Source: a virus
Reading direction: 5' to 3' (one strand)
Virus record (IMG/VR): IMGVR_UViG_3300019762_000021
Span: 1-28,249 of that record
DNA: 28,249 nucleotides
Shown here: positions 23,256-28,249 of the stretch, one piece after another
Position numbering within the stretch: the stretch's first letter is position 1
How the letters are laid out: the number at the start of each line of letters is the position of its first letter
The notes under the pieces: model-generated
Databases searched by the model: none
Seen by the model: only the letters and a program-made list of their open reading frames with translations
What the model was told of the DNA's origin: nothing
Made by a program: the position numbers and the translations under genes

Positions 23256-23322
23256 AATTCTTCCTTCTATCTAGTTCGCCATATAGCACTAAGGTTAAAA
23301 ACCGCCTCAGATACTCACGCAT
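23248..23322 (-). CDS. Possible 24-aa peptide after a perfect Shine-Dalgarno
   Basis: AGGAGGTGAT (23351-23342) is a 10-base perfect complement of the 16S rRNA 3' end. No ATG follows at normal distance; the first in the open frame is ATG 23322, 19 nt away, giving MREYLRRFLTLVLYGELDRR and four more residues, ending inside the next gene's start. The frame is also open upstream of that ATG (IAVPVNH), so a non-standard start nearer the SD is conceivable. The peptide looks like a real helical phage protein, but the start is unresolved. Confidence 0.35.
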   Translation of the reverse strand: MREYLRRFLTLVLYGELDRRKNYV

Positions 23323-23365
23323 GTGATTGACGGGTACTGCTATCACCTCCTATGAGTGGATGATT

Positions 23366-23560
23366 CTACTGGCGCTCTAAGTAAGCAGCACATGCAGCCG
23401 CAACTTGTGATCCCGCCTCATACTTAGGAATTACCACCTGCACTGGCTCTGCCTGTTTCATTTCTTCTTTGAACTTCTCATTGCTTACATAAAAGAATGA
23501 ACCAAGTGCAAAAACAATTGAAAACGCCCCTATAAAAGCCTTTCCTTGAGCCTTATCCAT
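23366..23560 (-). CDS. 64-aa single-pass membrane protein
   Basis: ATG 23560 has SD GGGAGAG and overlaps the upstream gene by 8 nt. A basic N-terminus (MDKAQGKA) is followed by one membrane helix (about 8-26, FIGAFSIVFALGSFFYVS) and a mixed-charge tail (EKFKEEMKQAEPVQVVIPKY). The N-in topology predicted by the basic start would place the tail in the periplasm. An i-spanin-like role is thinkable, but the tail is short. No family recognised. Confidence 0.55.
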   Translation of the reverse strand: MDKAQGKAFIGAFSIVFALGSFFYVSNEKFKEEMKQAEPVQVVIPKYEAGSQVAAACAAYLERQ

Positions 23561-23777
23561 GTGCAACTCTCCCTAACTGTACCAGCTCAGCTTCAAGCTT
23601 TTCAATTTCGGCTTTTTGAATATCGTTCTGATACTCTAGAGCCTGAATATTCTCTTCTATCGTGAATAGGTTCTGATTAATATCTTTTAAAGCTTCCAAT
23701 GCTAATGCAGACAACTTCAACTCATTATCTTGAGCTACATTTAAAGCTTGGCGGATTAGTTCAATCTTATCGTGCAT
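23553..23777 (-). CDS. 74-aa coiled-coil protein (start revised)
   Basis: AAAGGAG stands 8 nt before ATG 23777; ATG 23783 is too close to it, and the longer frame from TTG 23849 merely translates the operator motif. The protein is almost entirely helical, with an N-terminal helix (HDKIELIRQALNVAQDNELK) and a C-terminal coiled coil (IEENIQALEYQNDIQKAEIE, then KLEAELVQLG). It is the first gene after the operator pair at 23833-23881, so it probably starts an operon. Function unknown. Confidence 0.6.
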   Translation of the reverse strand: MHDKIELIRQALNVAQDNELKLSALALEALKDINQNLFTIEENIQALEYQNDIQKAEIEKLEAELVQLGRVAHG

Positions 23778-23832
23778 TGTCATTTCTCCTTTAAGTGAGA
23801 TTTTATTATTATTTAATATTGGCAGTCTTGCA

Positions 23833-23881
23833 TTGGCAAAAACTACCAATATCCACTTAAATCATTGGCAAAAAGTTACAA
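23833..23881. promoter_or_regulatory. Operator-like pair upstream of 23777
   Basis: A perfect copy (23833-23849) and a degenerate one (TTGGCAAAAAGTTACAA, 23865-23881) start 32 bp apart in the same orientation. A half-like TTGGCAGTCTTGC at 23819 may be a further weak site. The degenerate copy abuts the ninG-like stop at 23883. Confidence 0.65.
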
Positions 23882-23882
23882 A

Positions 23883-24302
23883 CTACTGCCAGCTCTCAAA
23901 ATCAATATATCCGGTTTGGCCAGTGTCACGCTTTTTCTCAATAATCTTTAGCTGCTCGCGGTAGTGCTTGGCGATGTCTTTTTCTTCTAATTTCGAGACC
24001 TTAACCTTTGAATCACGTTTTTCACGTAATATCTGAATAACCCCCTCTCCTATCTCGCCTTCTAGCCATTGGCCGGAGTCGGCAGGATTACCACCAAACC
24101 ATTGATGACAACCAAAGCAAAGAGGTAGTGCGTTTTCCTTACACCAGCGAATAGTACGATGTCGCCTCGAGAAGTTGTGCGAGCAATGCAAGCCTGAGCT
24201 TGATTTATCATGCTGAACACCGCACTTGTAGCATGTATAAGCATTTGCCGCCCTTACACACTTACTAAACGCCTGATCTGCTGGATTTACTTTAATTCCC
24301 AT
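23883..24302 (-). CDS. ninG: NinG/Rap-like zinc-binding recombination protein
   Basis: A 139-aa protein with CYKC (about 24-27), GLHCSH (38-42), a basic RRHRTIRW stretch and LCFGCH (61-66). Two CxxC knuckles around a His-containing core resemble lambda NinG/Rap, which targets Holliday-junction and other branched DNA and assists phage recombination. It is shorter than lambda NinG (about 200 aa). It starts directly after the rha stop and sits one gene from ninB, which supports the assignment. A related HNH-like nuclease remains possible. The C-terminal half is a charged helix. Confidence 0.65.
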   Translation of the reverse strand: MGIKVNPADQAFSKCVRAANAYTCYKCGVQHDKSSSGLHCSHNFSRRHRTIRWCKENALPLCFGCHQWFGGNPADSGQWLEGEIGEGVIQILREKRDSKVKVSKLEEKDIAKHYREQLKIIEKKRDTGQTGYIDFESWQ

Positions 24303-24791
24303 CTAAAACCCCAGCTGCAATTGTGCTTTATCTATTAATATAACCAGTTCTTCTGTGGCCTCTTTTTTTCTTGATCTTATTTCACTTCCTGTTTTCCCCC
24401 AAGCACTACCAGCTGCCGCTAAGTCATCAAGCTGACCGGAAAGGCGATTGATTGAATCCATCAAGCTATTATCTACTAGCTCATTTTTTATGTACTCTTC
24501 CATTTTATCGTATGAGGCAATATAAGCCTCCTTATATTCCGCTGCTTTATATCCTGTAAATCCCATGCAAAGAAATATAAAGCCATTTTTTGTCATATCG
24601 AAACAGTCGAATTTTTTGTTTTGAGGGCTGGTGTATGTGGAAAGCTCAAAGTTGAGCGATCTAAAACTATCTGAACATTTTAAGTTTTTAATGTCCCTGA
24701 TAACATTTTTATGGGGTTTGTTAAATTTCTCAGCTATTTCTTTCGATGAAACGGTAGGCTTTCCGTTTTTAATTGATACTAGGGCTTGCAT
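24303..24791 (-). CDS. rha: Rha-family phage regulatory protein
   Basis: A 162-aa protein. Residues 1-95 are the Rha domain: ALVSIKNGKPTVSSKEIAEK, then NKPHKNVIRDIKNL, FELSTYTSPQNKKFDCFDMT and KNGFIFLCMGFTGYKAAEYK. This winged-helix-like module occurs in phage regulators and antirepressors, and Rha was described as affecting growth of phi80-like phages in particular host backgrounds. The C-terminal part is helical (SLMDSINRLSGQLDDLAAAG) and probably oligomerises. It has its own strong promoter and an SD inside a 12-bp inverted repeat, so it is uncoupled from the surrounding early transcript. Confidence 0.85.
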   Translation of the reverse strand: MQALVSIKNGKPTVSSKEIAEKFNKPHKNVIRDIKNLKCSDSFRSLNFELSTYTSPQNKKFDCFDMTKNGFIFLCMGFTGYKAAEYKEAYIASYDKMEEYIKNELVDNSLMDSINRLSGQLDDLAAAGSAWGKTGSEIRSRKKEATEELVILIDKAQLQLGF

Positions 24792-24796
24792 AATAA

Positions 24797-24837
24797 CTCC
24801 TATTTAGAATAATCAATTATACCACTCTAAATAGGAG
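24797..24837 (-). repeat. Perfect 12-bp inverted repeat overlapping the rha Shine-Dalgarno
   Basis: CTCCTATTTAGA (24797-24808) and TCTAAATAGGAG (24826-24837) are exact reverse complements 17 bp apart. In minus-strand RNA the downstream arm holds the AGGAG Shine-Dalgarno of rha, 6 nt before its ATG. The spacer contains the promoter -10 box. It could act as a DNA operator, an RNA hairpin, or both. Confidence 0.85.
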
Positions 24838-24844
24838 CTATCAA
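24816..24844 (-). promoter_or_regulatory. Near-consensus sigma70 promoter of rha
   Basis: On the minus strand: TTGATA (24844-24839), 17-bp spacer, TATAAT (24821-24816) with an extended TGG just before it. This is the best promoter in the window. The expected start site is 24809-24810, just before the second repeat arm. Confidence 0.85.
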
Positions 24845-24847
24845 ATA

Positions 24848-25249
24848 TTATCCTGTAGGCCACTGAACTGATATGCCAAACTTATCGGACATATATCTAT
24901 TTAAAGTCTCGTAGATCAAAGGATAATCAACTGTCTTAACCTTTGCTGTGCTTTCTTGGCCTGTGACAACCTTTTGCATCGGCTTCCATAGGTATTCTTT
25001 AGCCATAGGCATAGACCAAGGAATATCAACCTCATGCTTTAATGTGCGCTTCATATCTAAGCCCGCATCGTTTAAAGCGTTAGCTAGATTGGTTAGAAAC
25101 ATATGCAAAGCTGCATTCTGCTTTAACGTTCTAGCTTTACCTTTGGCTTTAATATCAAGCTCTAGGTATTTACATTGATCAAAGTCTTTCTTTAGCTGAT
25201 CTATAGCTTCATTAAGGCTTTGCTGGCTGTTAATTATCATTATTGCCAT
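24848..25249 (-). CDS. ninB: NinB (lambda Orf-like) recombination mediator
   Basis: A 133-aa protein with the NinB pattern: KARTLKQNAALHMFLTNLAN, LNDAGLDMKRTLKHEVDIPW, KEYLWKPMQKVVTGQESTAK and an aromatic C-terminus. Lambda Orf/NinB binds SSB and single-stranded DNA and helps load annealing proteins, so its presence downstream of erf and ssb is coherent. Two starts are possible: ATG 25249, or ATG 25240, which forms TAATG with the stop of the upstream 50-aa gene and shortens the protein by three residues. Neither has a good SD. Confidence 0.85.
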   Translation of the reverse strand: MAIMIINSQQSLNEAIDQLKKDFDQCKYLELDIKAKGKARTLKQNAALHMFLTNLANALNDAGLDMKRTLKHEVDIPWSMPMAKEYLWKPMQKVVTGQESTAKVKTVDYPLIYETLNRYMSDKFGISVQWPTG

Positions 25250-25392
25250 ATTCTAATAAATGTTAATAAAGTATAACAAGCTAGCGCCGCTAGAATAATC
25301 AAGCTAAATATTTCGGCACCACCAATACACCAAGAAGCTATTAGGGATATAAAAAATACCAGCATTACTGTGTTTTGTAGTTTTATAATCAT
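25240..25392 (-). CDS. 50-aa two-helix membrane protein
   Basis: ATG 25392 is preceded by AGGTG at 4-nt spacing. The protein is hydrophobic throughout: helix 1 about residues 9-23 (VMLVFFISLIASWCI), a short GGAE turn, helix 2 about 28-46 (IFSLIILAALACYTLLTF), then RIWQ. The stop overlaps ninB's ATG. A small membrane protein among recombination genes is odd; it may be a host-interaction or exclusion factor. No family recognised. Confidence 0.5.
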   Translation of the reverse strand: MIIKLQNTVMLVFFISLIASWCIGGAEIFSLIILAALACYTLLTFIRIWQ

Positions 25393-25406
25393 AAGTCACC
25401 TACATC

Positions 25407-25509
25407 CCCCTTTCGGGGCGTGTTATTTAAATGCACGATTCTGTACCTTTAAAACTTAATCACAGGGATTAAACTATATTCCGTGTTATTAGGCGCTAAT
25501 TAAAGCGCC
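25407..25509 (-). promoter_or_regulatory. Three inverted repeats between ssb and ninB operon
   Basis: The 126-bp gap holds GGCGCT-AATTAA-AGCGCC (25492-25509), a palindrome TTAATC-ACAGG-GATTAA (25456-25472), and CCCC-GAAA-GGGG read on the minus strand (25418-25407, a GNRA tetraloop). A TATAGT (25481-25476) could be a -10 box whose start falls in the palindrome, which would then be an operator. There is no U tract, so the first hairpin is a doubtful terminator. Confidence 0.4.
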
Positions 25510-25518
25510 GTGTGCTGG

Positions 25519-26052
25519 TTAGAATGGTGGGTCGTTAGGGTTCGGCATTTGATTAATGCCTCCCTGAGCCTGTGCATATCCGTTGTTTTGAGGCTGGCCA
25601 TACGCTGGTGCTTGTTGTGGCGCGTATTGTGGCTGTTGTTGCATTGGTTGCTGTGGTGCCATTTGCGGTGCCTGTTGTGGTTGTGCGTATTGTTGTGGTT
25701 GCTGGCCACCATCTGGTTTGCTATCAAGCATGGTCATTTCATGCGCTACAATCTTTGTCGTATATCGCTTAATGCCGTCTTTTTCGTATTCATCGGTTTT
25801 AAGCTTGCCCTCAAAATAAGCCTTTGAGCCTTTCTTAAGATACTCGCCTACAATCTCAGCAAGCTTGCCAAATAACTCAACACGGTGCCATTCTGTGCGG
25901 TCTACCTGCTGGCCTGTGTTTTTATCTTTGTACCCTTCATCTGTTGCAATACTTACACTGCAAACTGCATTTCCATTTGGCAAATATCGCATTTCTGGGT
26001 CGCGGCCAAGCGTGCCTATAAGCATCACTTTATTAATTGAACCTTTAGCCAT
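25519..26052 (-). CDS. ssb: Single-stranded DNA-binding protein
   Basis: A 177-aa SSB. The OB fold spans about residues 4-107: [55 protein letters not shown], then a [11 protein letters not shown] strand. A Gln/Pro/Ala-rich linker (about 115-165) leads to the end NPNDPPF, a variant of the usual acidic ...DIPF tip used to recruit partners. The start is fixed at ATG 26052 by TAATG overlap with the 27-aa ORF; an in-frame extension to 26175 is not SSB-like. It protects single strands for Erf and NinB and for replication. Confidence 0.93.
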   Translation of the reverse strand: MAKGSINKVMLIGTLGRDPEMRYLPNGNAVCSVSIATDEGYKDKNTGQQVDRTEWHRVELFGKLAEIVGEYLKKGSKAYFEGKLKTDEYEKDGIKRYTTKIVAHEMTMLDSKPDGGQQPQQYAQPQQAPQMAPQQPMQQQPQYAPQQAPAYGQPQNNGYAQAQGGINQMPNPNDPPF

Positions 26053-26135
26053 TATAAAATACCTTCTTTCTTTAGTTGGTTTATTGTTTGAGCTGCCATT
26101 TGTGCTAGCAGCTCTTTTACTTCTTCTTGCGTCAT
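26052..26135 (-). CDS. 27-aa coupled microprotein
   Basis: It starts at ATG 26135 inside the preceding stop (TAATG) and stops inside the ssb start (TAATG). The peptide, [20 protein letters not shown] then LKKEGIL, is one amphipathic helix. The ssb SD (AAGAAGG) lies within its last codons. It may be a real peptide or mainly a translational bridge that delivers ribosomes to ssb. No family recognised. Confidence 0.5.
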   Translation of the reverse strand: MTQEEVKELLAQMAAQTINQLKKEGIL

Positions 26136-26842
26136 TAGTAATTGATTTTAGTGTGTTTAATTGAGCCTTTTGCAATCAGTGTTACAGCAGTCTTTGCATC
26201 GTCTTCCGATAACCCGCCGCCAATAAAGCCCTGCATAGCTTCATTATTTACTGTCTTTTTGTGCTCAAGGTCGGCCTCGCGCATTGCTCGTTCATACTCC
26301 GCCGTAGCTTCATCTTGAATGCGTTTTTGTTCTGCTTCAATTAGTGCCTGTTTTGCCGCATCCTCTGCTATCTGTTTTTCACGCTCAATCTGAGCCTGCT
26401 TTTCTGCTTCTCGCTGTGCTTCGCGCTCTTTTGCCTCTAAATCCCATAGTCGATTTAACTGCAAGCCTTCTTCATGGTCCTTTTCAAGCTGGATTGCAGC
26501 CTCTTTCTCTTCTTCTAGGCGCTTTTTCTCAGCTAGTATTTTTGCTCGCTTCTCGTTGTGCTGATCAATTAGCAGTGTAAACGGCTTATTAGCTTCCTCT
26601 AGGCGTTCACGGATATGCTTTGCCTCGGCTTCAACCTTGGCTTTATAGCGTTTTGATTTATCAATACGGGCGCGGTCAAGCGTCTTAAGCAGGCTGTTAA
26701 TTACAGCAGCATGGTCTTTAACATACTTACGCTGCTCTTTTTCATCCATATCAACATATAAGCCATCATACTTCTTAGACTCTTCCTCTATTTTAGAAAG
26801 AGCCTCTTCTGTGGTTATGTTGCTAAATAATGTTACATTCAT
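26135..26842 (-). CDS. 235-aa coiled-coil protein downstream of erf
   Basis: Starts as ATGA overlap with erf (26839-26842). Residues about 60-200 are a long, highly charged coiled coil rich in Glu, Lys, Ala and Arg (for example [20 protein letters not shown]). The N-terminus ([20 protein letters not shown]) and the compact C-terminus ([20 protein letters not shown] then VTLIAKGSI) match a family often found beside phage annealing proteins (DUF1351-like arrangement). It is a likely recombination partner, but no catalytic motif is visible. TolA-like hits would reflect composition only. Confidence 0.6.
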   Translation of the reverse strand: MNVTLFSNITTEEALSKIEEESKKYDGLYVDMDEKEQRKYVKDHAAVINSLLKTLDRARIDKSKRYKAKVEAEAKHIRERLEEANKPFTLLIDQHNEKRAKILAEKKRLEEEKEAAIQLEKDHEEGLQLNRLWDLEAKEREAQREAEKQAQIEREKQIAEDAAKQALIEAEQKRIQDEATAEYERAMREADLEHKKTVNNEAMQGFIGGGLSEDDAKTAVTLIAKGSIKHTKINY

Positions 26843-27360
26843 TTTAAGTTCCCCTGTATAAAGTTACGGTAGTTAATATCTTGAATATCTTCTGGCTTTG
26901 CACTTCCAGCCTTGATAGATGAAATCCAAGCCATTGCAGTTTCATCAAGCTGATAAGCCACCTTTTTTGCAGTTACTGTGGCAGAGTTACCGTCATCATC
27001 TTCACTAGGTATTCCAGCAATCGCCTGCAATGCATATCGGCGCGCATAAGTGATAGCAGAGCCAGCAGCTTGCGGGTCTTGCTTTGTCATTGGCAATAAC
27101 AACTTACTAGAGATCCACTGTCCACTTGAGTGCATCAAGATAGTCTCAACACCTACAAGCTTTTCCTCATAAATAGGAAACTGTGAATAACTTAAACCAT
27201 TGTCAGCAAAAGGCTGCTTAACCGCTTTAACCACTGATGATAGGTCGGCATAAGAACTCTTAAAAAATGGGTTTTTAGAGTCTTTTGTAGCACCGCTCAT
27301 TTGGTCTTGAGCCTTGCATAGTGCAGAGGCCAAGTCATTGATTTGCTCGCTCTTTTCCAT
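26839..27360 (-). CDS. erf: Erf-family single-strand annealing protein
   Basis: A 173-aa protein of the ERF superfamily. The diagnostic core is KNPFFKSSYADLSSVVKAVK (about 29-48), then FADNGLSYSQFP, and GSAITYARRYALQAIAGI (about 100-117) followed by the acidic EDDDGN. These proteins form rings that anneal complementary single strands for phage recombination and genome circularisation. It is shorter than P22 Erf (204 aa), chiefly at the C-terminus. It forms TAATG with the upstream gene and ATGA with the downstream gene, so it is translationally linked to both. Confidence 0.9.
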   Translation of the reverse strand: MEKSEQINDLASALCKAQDQMSGATKDSKNPFFKSSYADLSSVVKAVKQPFADNGLSYSQFPIYEEKLVGVETILMHSSGQWISSKLLLPMTKQDPQAAGSAITYARRYALQAIAGIPSEDDDGNSATVTAKKVAYQLDETAMAWISSIKAGSAKPEDIQDINYRNFIQGNLK

Positions 27361-27503
27361 TAGTTGACCCCTGTGTGAGATAAGGCTTGCTCTAACTCAT
27401 ACTGGCAAGCATAGCCGCGGTCATAATCCTCACCTTTACCAGCCTCATGCGGCTTGCCGTCTTGGCAATCCTTCTGGCCTTGTAAAAACAACTCTGCATT
27501 CAT
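27360..27503 (-). CDS. 47-aa protein, weakly RMF-like (start revised)
   Basis: The preferred start is ATG 27503 (AAAGGCGA upstream); the frame from 27566 would begin in the operator motif. The protein reads MNAELFLQGQKDCQDGKPHE, then AGKGEDYDRGYACQYELEQA. The pattern G..DC.DGKP...GE.Y.RGY..QYE recalls small proteins with a ribosome-modulation-factor-like helical hairpin that occur in phages. The similarity is impressionistic. The stop overlaps erf's ATG as TAATG. Confidence 0.55.
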   Translation of the reverse strand: MNAELFLQGQKDCQDGKPHEAGKGEDYDRGYACQYELEQALSHTGVN

Positions 27504-27559
27504 ATCAATCGCCTTTGTTAAGTTGAGTGCCAAGTATAAAGCACTGATATTCTTTGTAA

Positions 27560-27606
27560 TTGGCAAGAACTACCAAATTTAGATTAGTTTTGGTAGTTTC
27601 TGCCAA
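27560..27606. promoter_or_regulatory. Operator-like inverted pair upstream of the erf operon
   Basis: TTGGCAAGAACTACCAA (27560-27576) and TTGGTAGTTTCTGCCAA (27590-27606) each differ from the consensus by one base. They are inverted and start 30 bp apart, as at 14341/14371. On the minus strand TTGGCA (27606-27601), 17 bp, TCTAAA (27583-27578) is a candidate promoter within the pair, and TATACT lies further downstream (27537-27532 area). Confidence 0.7.
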
Positions 27607-27611
27607 TAACA

Positions 27612-28202
27612 TTACTCTCTACAGCCCACTATAATTCCAGTTACACCGTCTTTCTTAAAGATAAGCATTTCATCATGCTTGAAACACTCTAGCCCATCGC
27701 CATGAATTAACTTTGCATACTTTGCCTGTATTATCACATCGCATAACTTGAGCCTGATATGCTTATCTTTTTGAACCTCACCAGAACCGTTACACTCTTC
27801 ACACAAGTCACCTCCAATAGAAATAATTTGACCATCGCCATCGCATGACTTGCACTCATCACAATAACAATTGTAGTCATTACAAAGCTCTACCTCGCCA
27901 TCTCCGTCACATTCCTCACAAATTGAACGCGTACATTTACCAGTACCTTCACACACCCTGCATTTTCTCATCTCAATAACTGGCAGATCGAATGAAACAG
28001 GCTTAAATTTGGAATGGTCAATATTCATCATTTCACGAACACGCTGCTTCATTTCACTAGGCGCGTCATCTGTTCCAATTTCATTTTGATGTCTCCAAGC
28101 AAGGATATGGCCGTTTGAGCAGCAGATGTTTCCATCAATATAAAACGGCTCATTAAGGTAAGTCCGAATATCACCTACACCACAAAAATCTAATACGTTC
28201 AT
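27612..28202 (-). CDS. Phage protein with four DnaJ-type zinc repeats
   Basis: A 196-aa protein. The N-terminal 75 residues (FCGVGDIRTYLNEPFYIDGN, then CCSNGHILAW) resemble phage proteins whose small alpha/beta domain precedes a zinc region. Residues 81-141 hold four CxxCxGxG-like repeats: CRVCEGTG (81), CEECDGDG (95), CKSCDGDG (117) and CEECNGSG (134), as in the DnaJ cysteine-rich domain, which binds two zinc ions. No J domain is present, so it is not a co-chaperone of the usual kind. The C-terminal 50 residues form another small domain. SD AAAAGGTG precedes ATG 28202. Confidence 0.7.
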   Translation of the reverse strand: MNVLDFCGVGDIRTYLNEPFYIDGNICCSNGHILAWRHQNEIGTDDAPSEMKQRVREMMNIDHSKFKPVSFDLPVIEMRKCRVCEGTGKCTRSICEECDGDGEVELCNDYNCYCDECKSCDGDGQIISIGGDLCEECNGSGEVQKDKHIRLKLCDVIIQAKYAKLIHGDGLECFKHDEMLIFKKDGVTGIIVGCRE

Positions 28203-28219
28203 ATTTCACCTTTTTAGTT

Positions 28220-28236
28220 TTGGTACTTTTTGCCAA
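28220..28236. promoter_or_regulatory. Operator-like 17-bp motif at right edge
   Basis: TTGGTACTTTTTGCCAA, one mismatch from the consensus. It ends 17 nt before the ATG at 28202, so it would lie in the leader or over the promoter of the DnaJ-like gene. The flank ACCAAAACTAA on the minus strand is shared with the copy at 27590. Confidence 0.65.
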
Positions 28237-28249
28237 TCGCCCTTTGTAC

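Noticed and set aside
23778-23849. N-terminal extension of the coiled-coil protein beginning VVFANARL.
   Set aside because: The extension is a translation of the operator motif; the same VVFAN string arises at 14371 and 22791 from other copies. A later ATG has the SD.
1-28249. tRNA genes, rRNA, CRISPR arrays, insertion sequences and integrase.
   Set aside because: No cloverleaf-like segment, regular spacer-repeat array, transposase or tyrosine/serine recombinase motif was seen by eye; a tRNA scan was not possible.

Overview
The window reads as about 28 kb of a tailed bacteriophage or prophage genome, apparently from a gammaproteobacterial host. The virion genes follow the gene order of Salmonella phage P22. 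The early genes are lambdoid in type: Erf-like annealing protein, SSB, NinB, NinG/Rap-like nuclease and a Rha-like regulator. An aquatic gammaproteobacterium would fit the AT-rich sequence and protein style, but that is only inference. No integrase, CI-type repressor, replication helicase/primase or recognisable endolysin is visible, so the genome probably continues past the right edge and whether it is temperate is unresolved.

Almost every gene is on the minus strand, so transcription runs from right to left. From 28202 to about 22841 lies the recombination/early block: a DnaJ-type zinc-repeat protein, a 47-aa protein, Erf, a coiled-coil protein, a 27-aa ORF, SSB, a small membrane protein, NinB, Rha, NinG and several microproteins. 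From 22724 to 20989 there are small accessory proteins and a DUF6378-like protein, one of them interrupted by an in-frame stop. From 20992 to 19968 there are three small membrane proteins and a 35-aa lysine-rich peptide that resemble a lysis cassette. From 19852 to 177 lies the late virion operon: small and large terminase, portal, scaffold, coat, a gp4-like adaptor, three fibre/decoration-like proteins, gp10-like, a 101-aa protein, gp14-like, gp7/gp20/gp16-like ejection proteins, a tailspike-like protein and a 58-aa protein.

A five-gene plus-strand cassette (14444-15702) interrupts the late operon between portal and scaffold. Its first gene is a clear paralogue of an early gene at 21621-21842.

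Regulation is unusually legible. A 17-bp imperfect palindrome, TTGGCAAAAACTACCAA, recurs at least eight times in intergenic DNA (14341, 14371, 22775, 23833, 23865, 27560, 27590, 28220). Most copies are paired, and it is probably the binding site of a phage regulator not encoded in view. The rha gene has its own near-consensus promoter placed inside a perfect 12-bp inverted repeat that also contains its Shine-Dalgarno sequence, an arrangement like that of phage T4 gene e. Intrinsic terminators are visible after the coat gene and before the terminase genes. Many small genes overlap as ATGA or TAATG, which fixes several start codons and reveals genes of 24-59 codons. No stretch over 300 bases lacks a gene.
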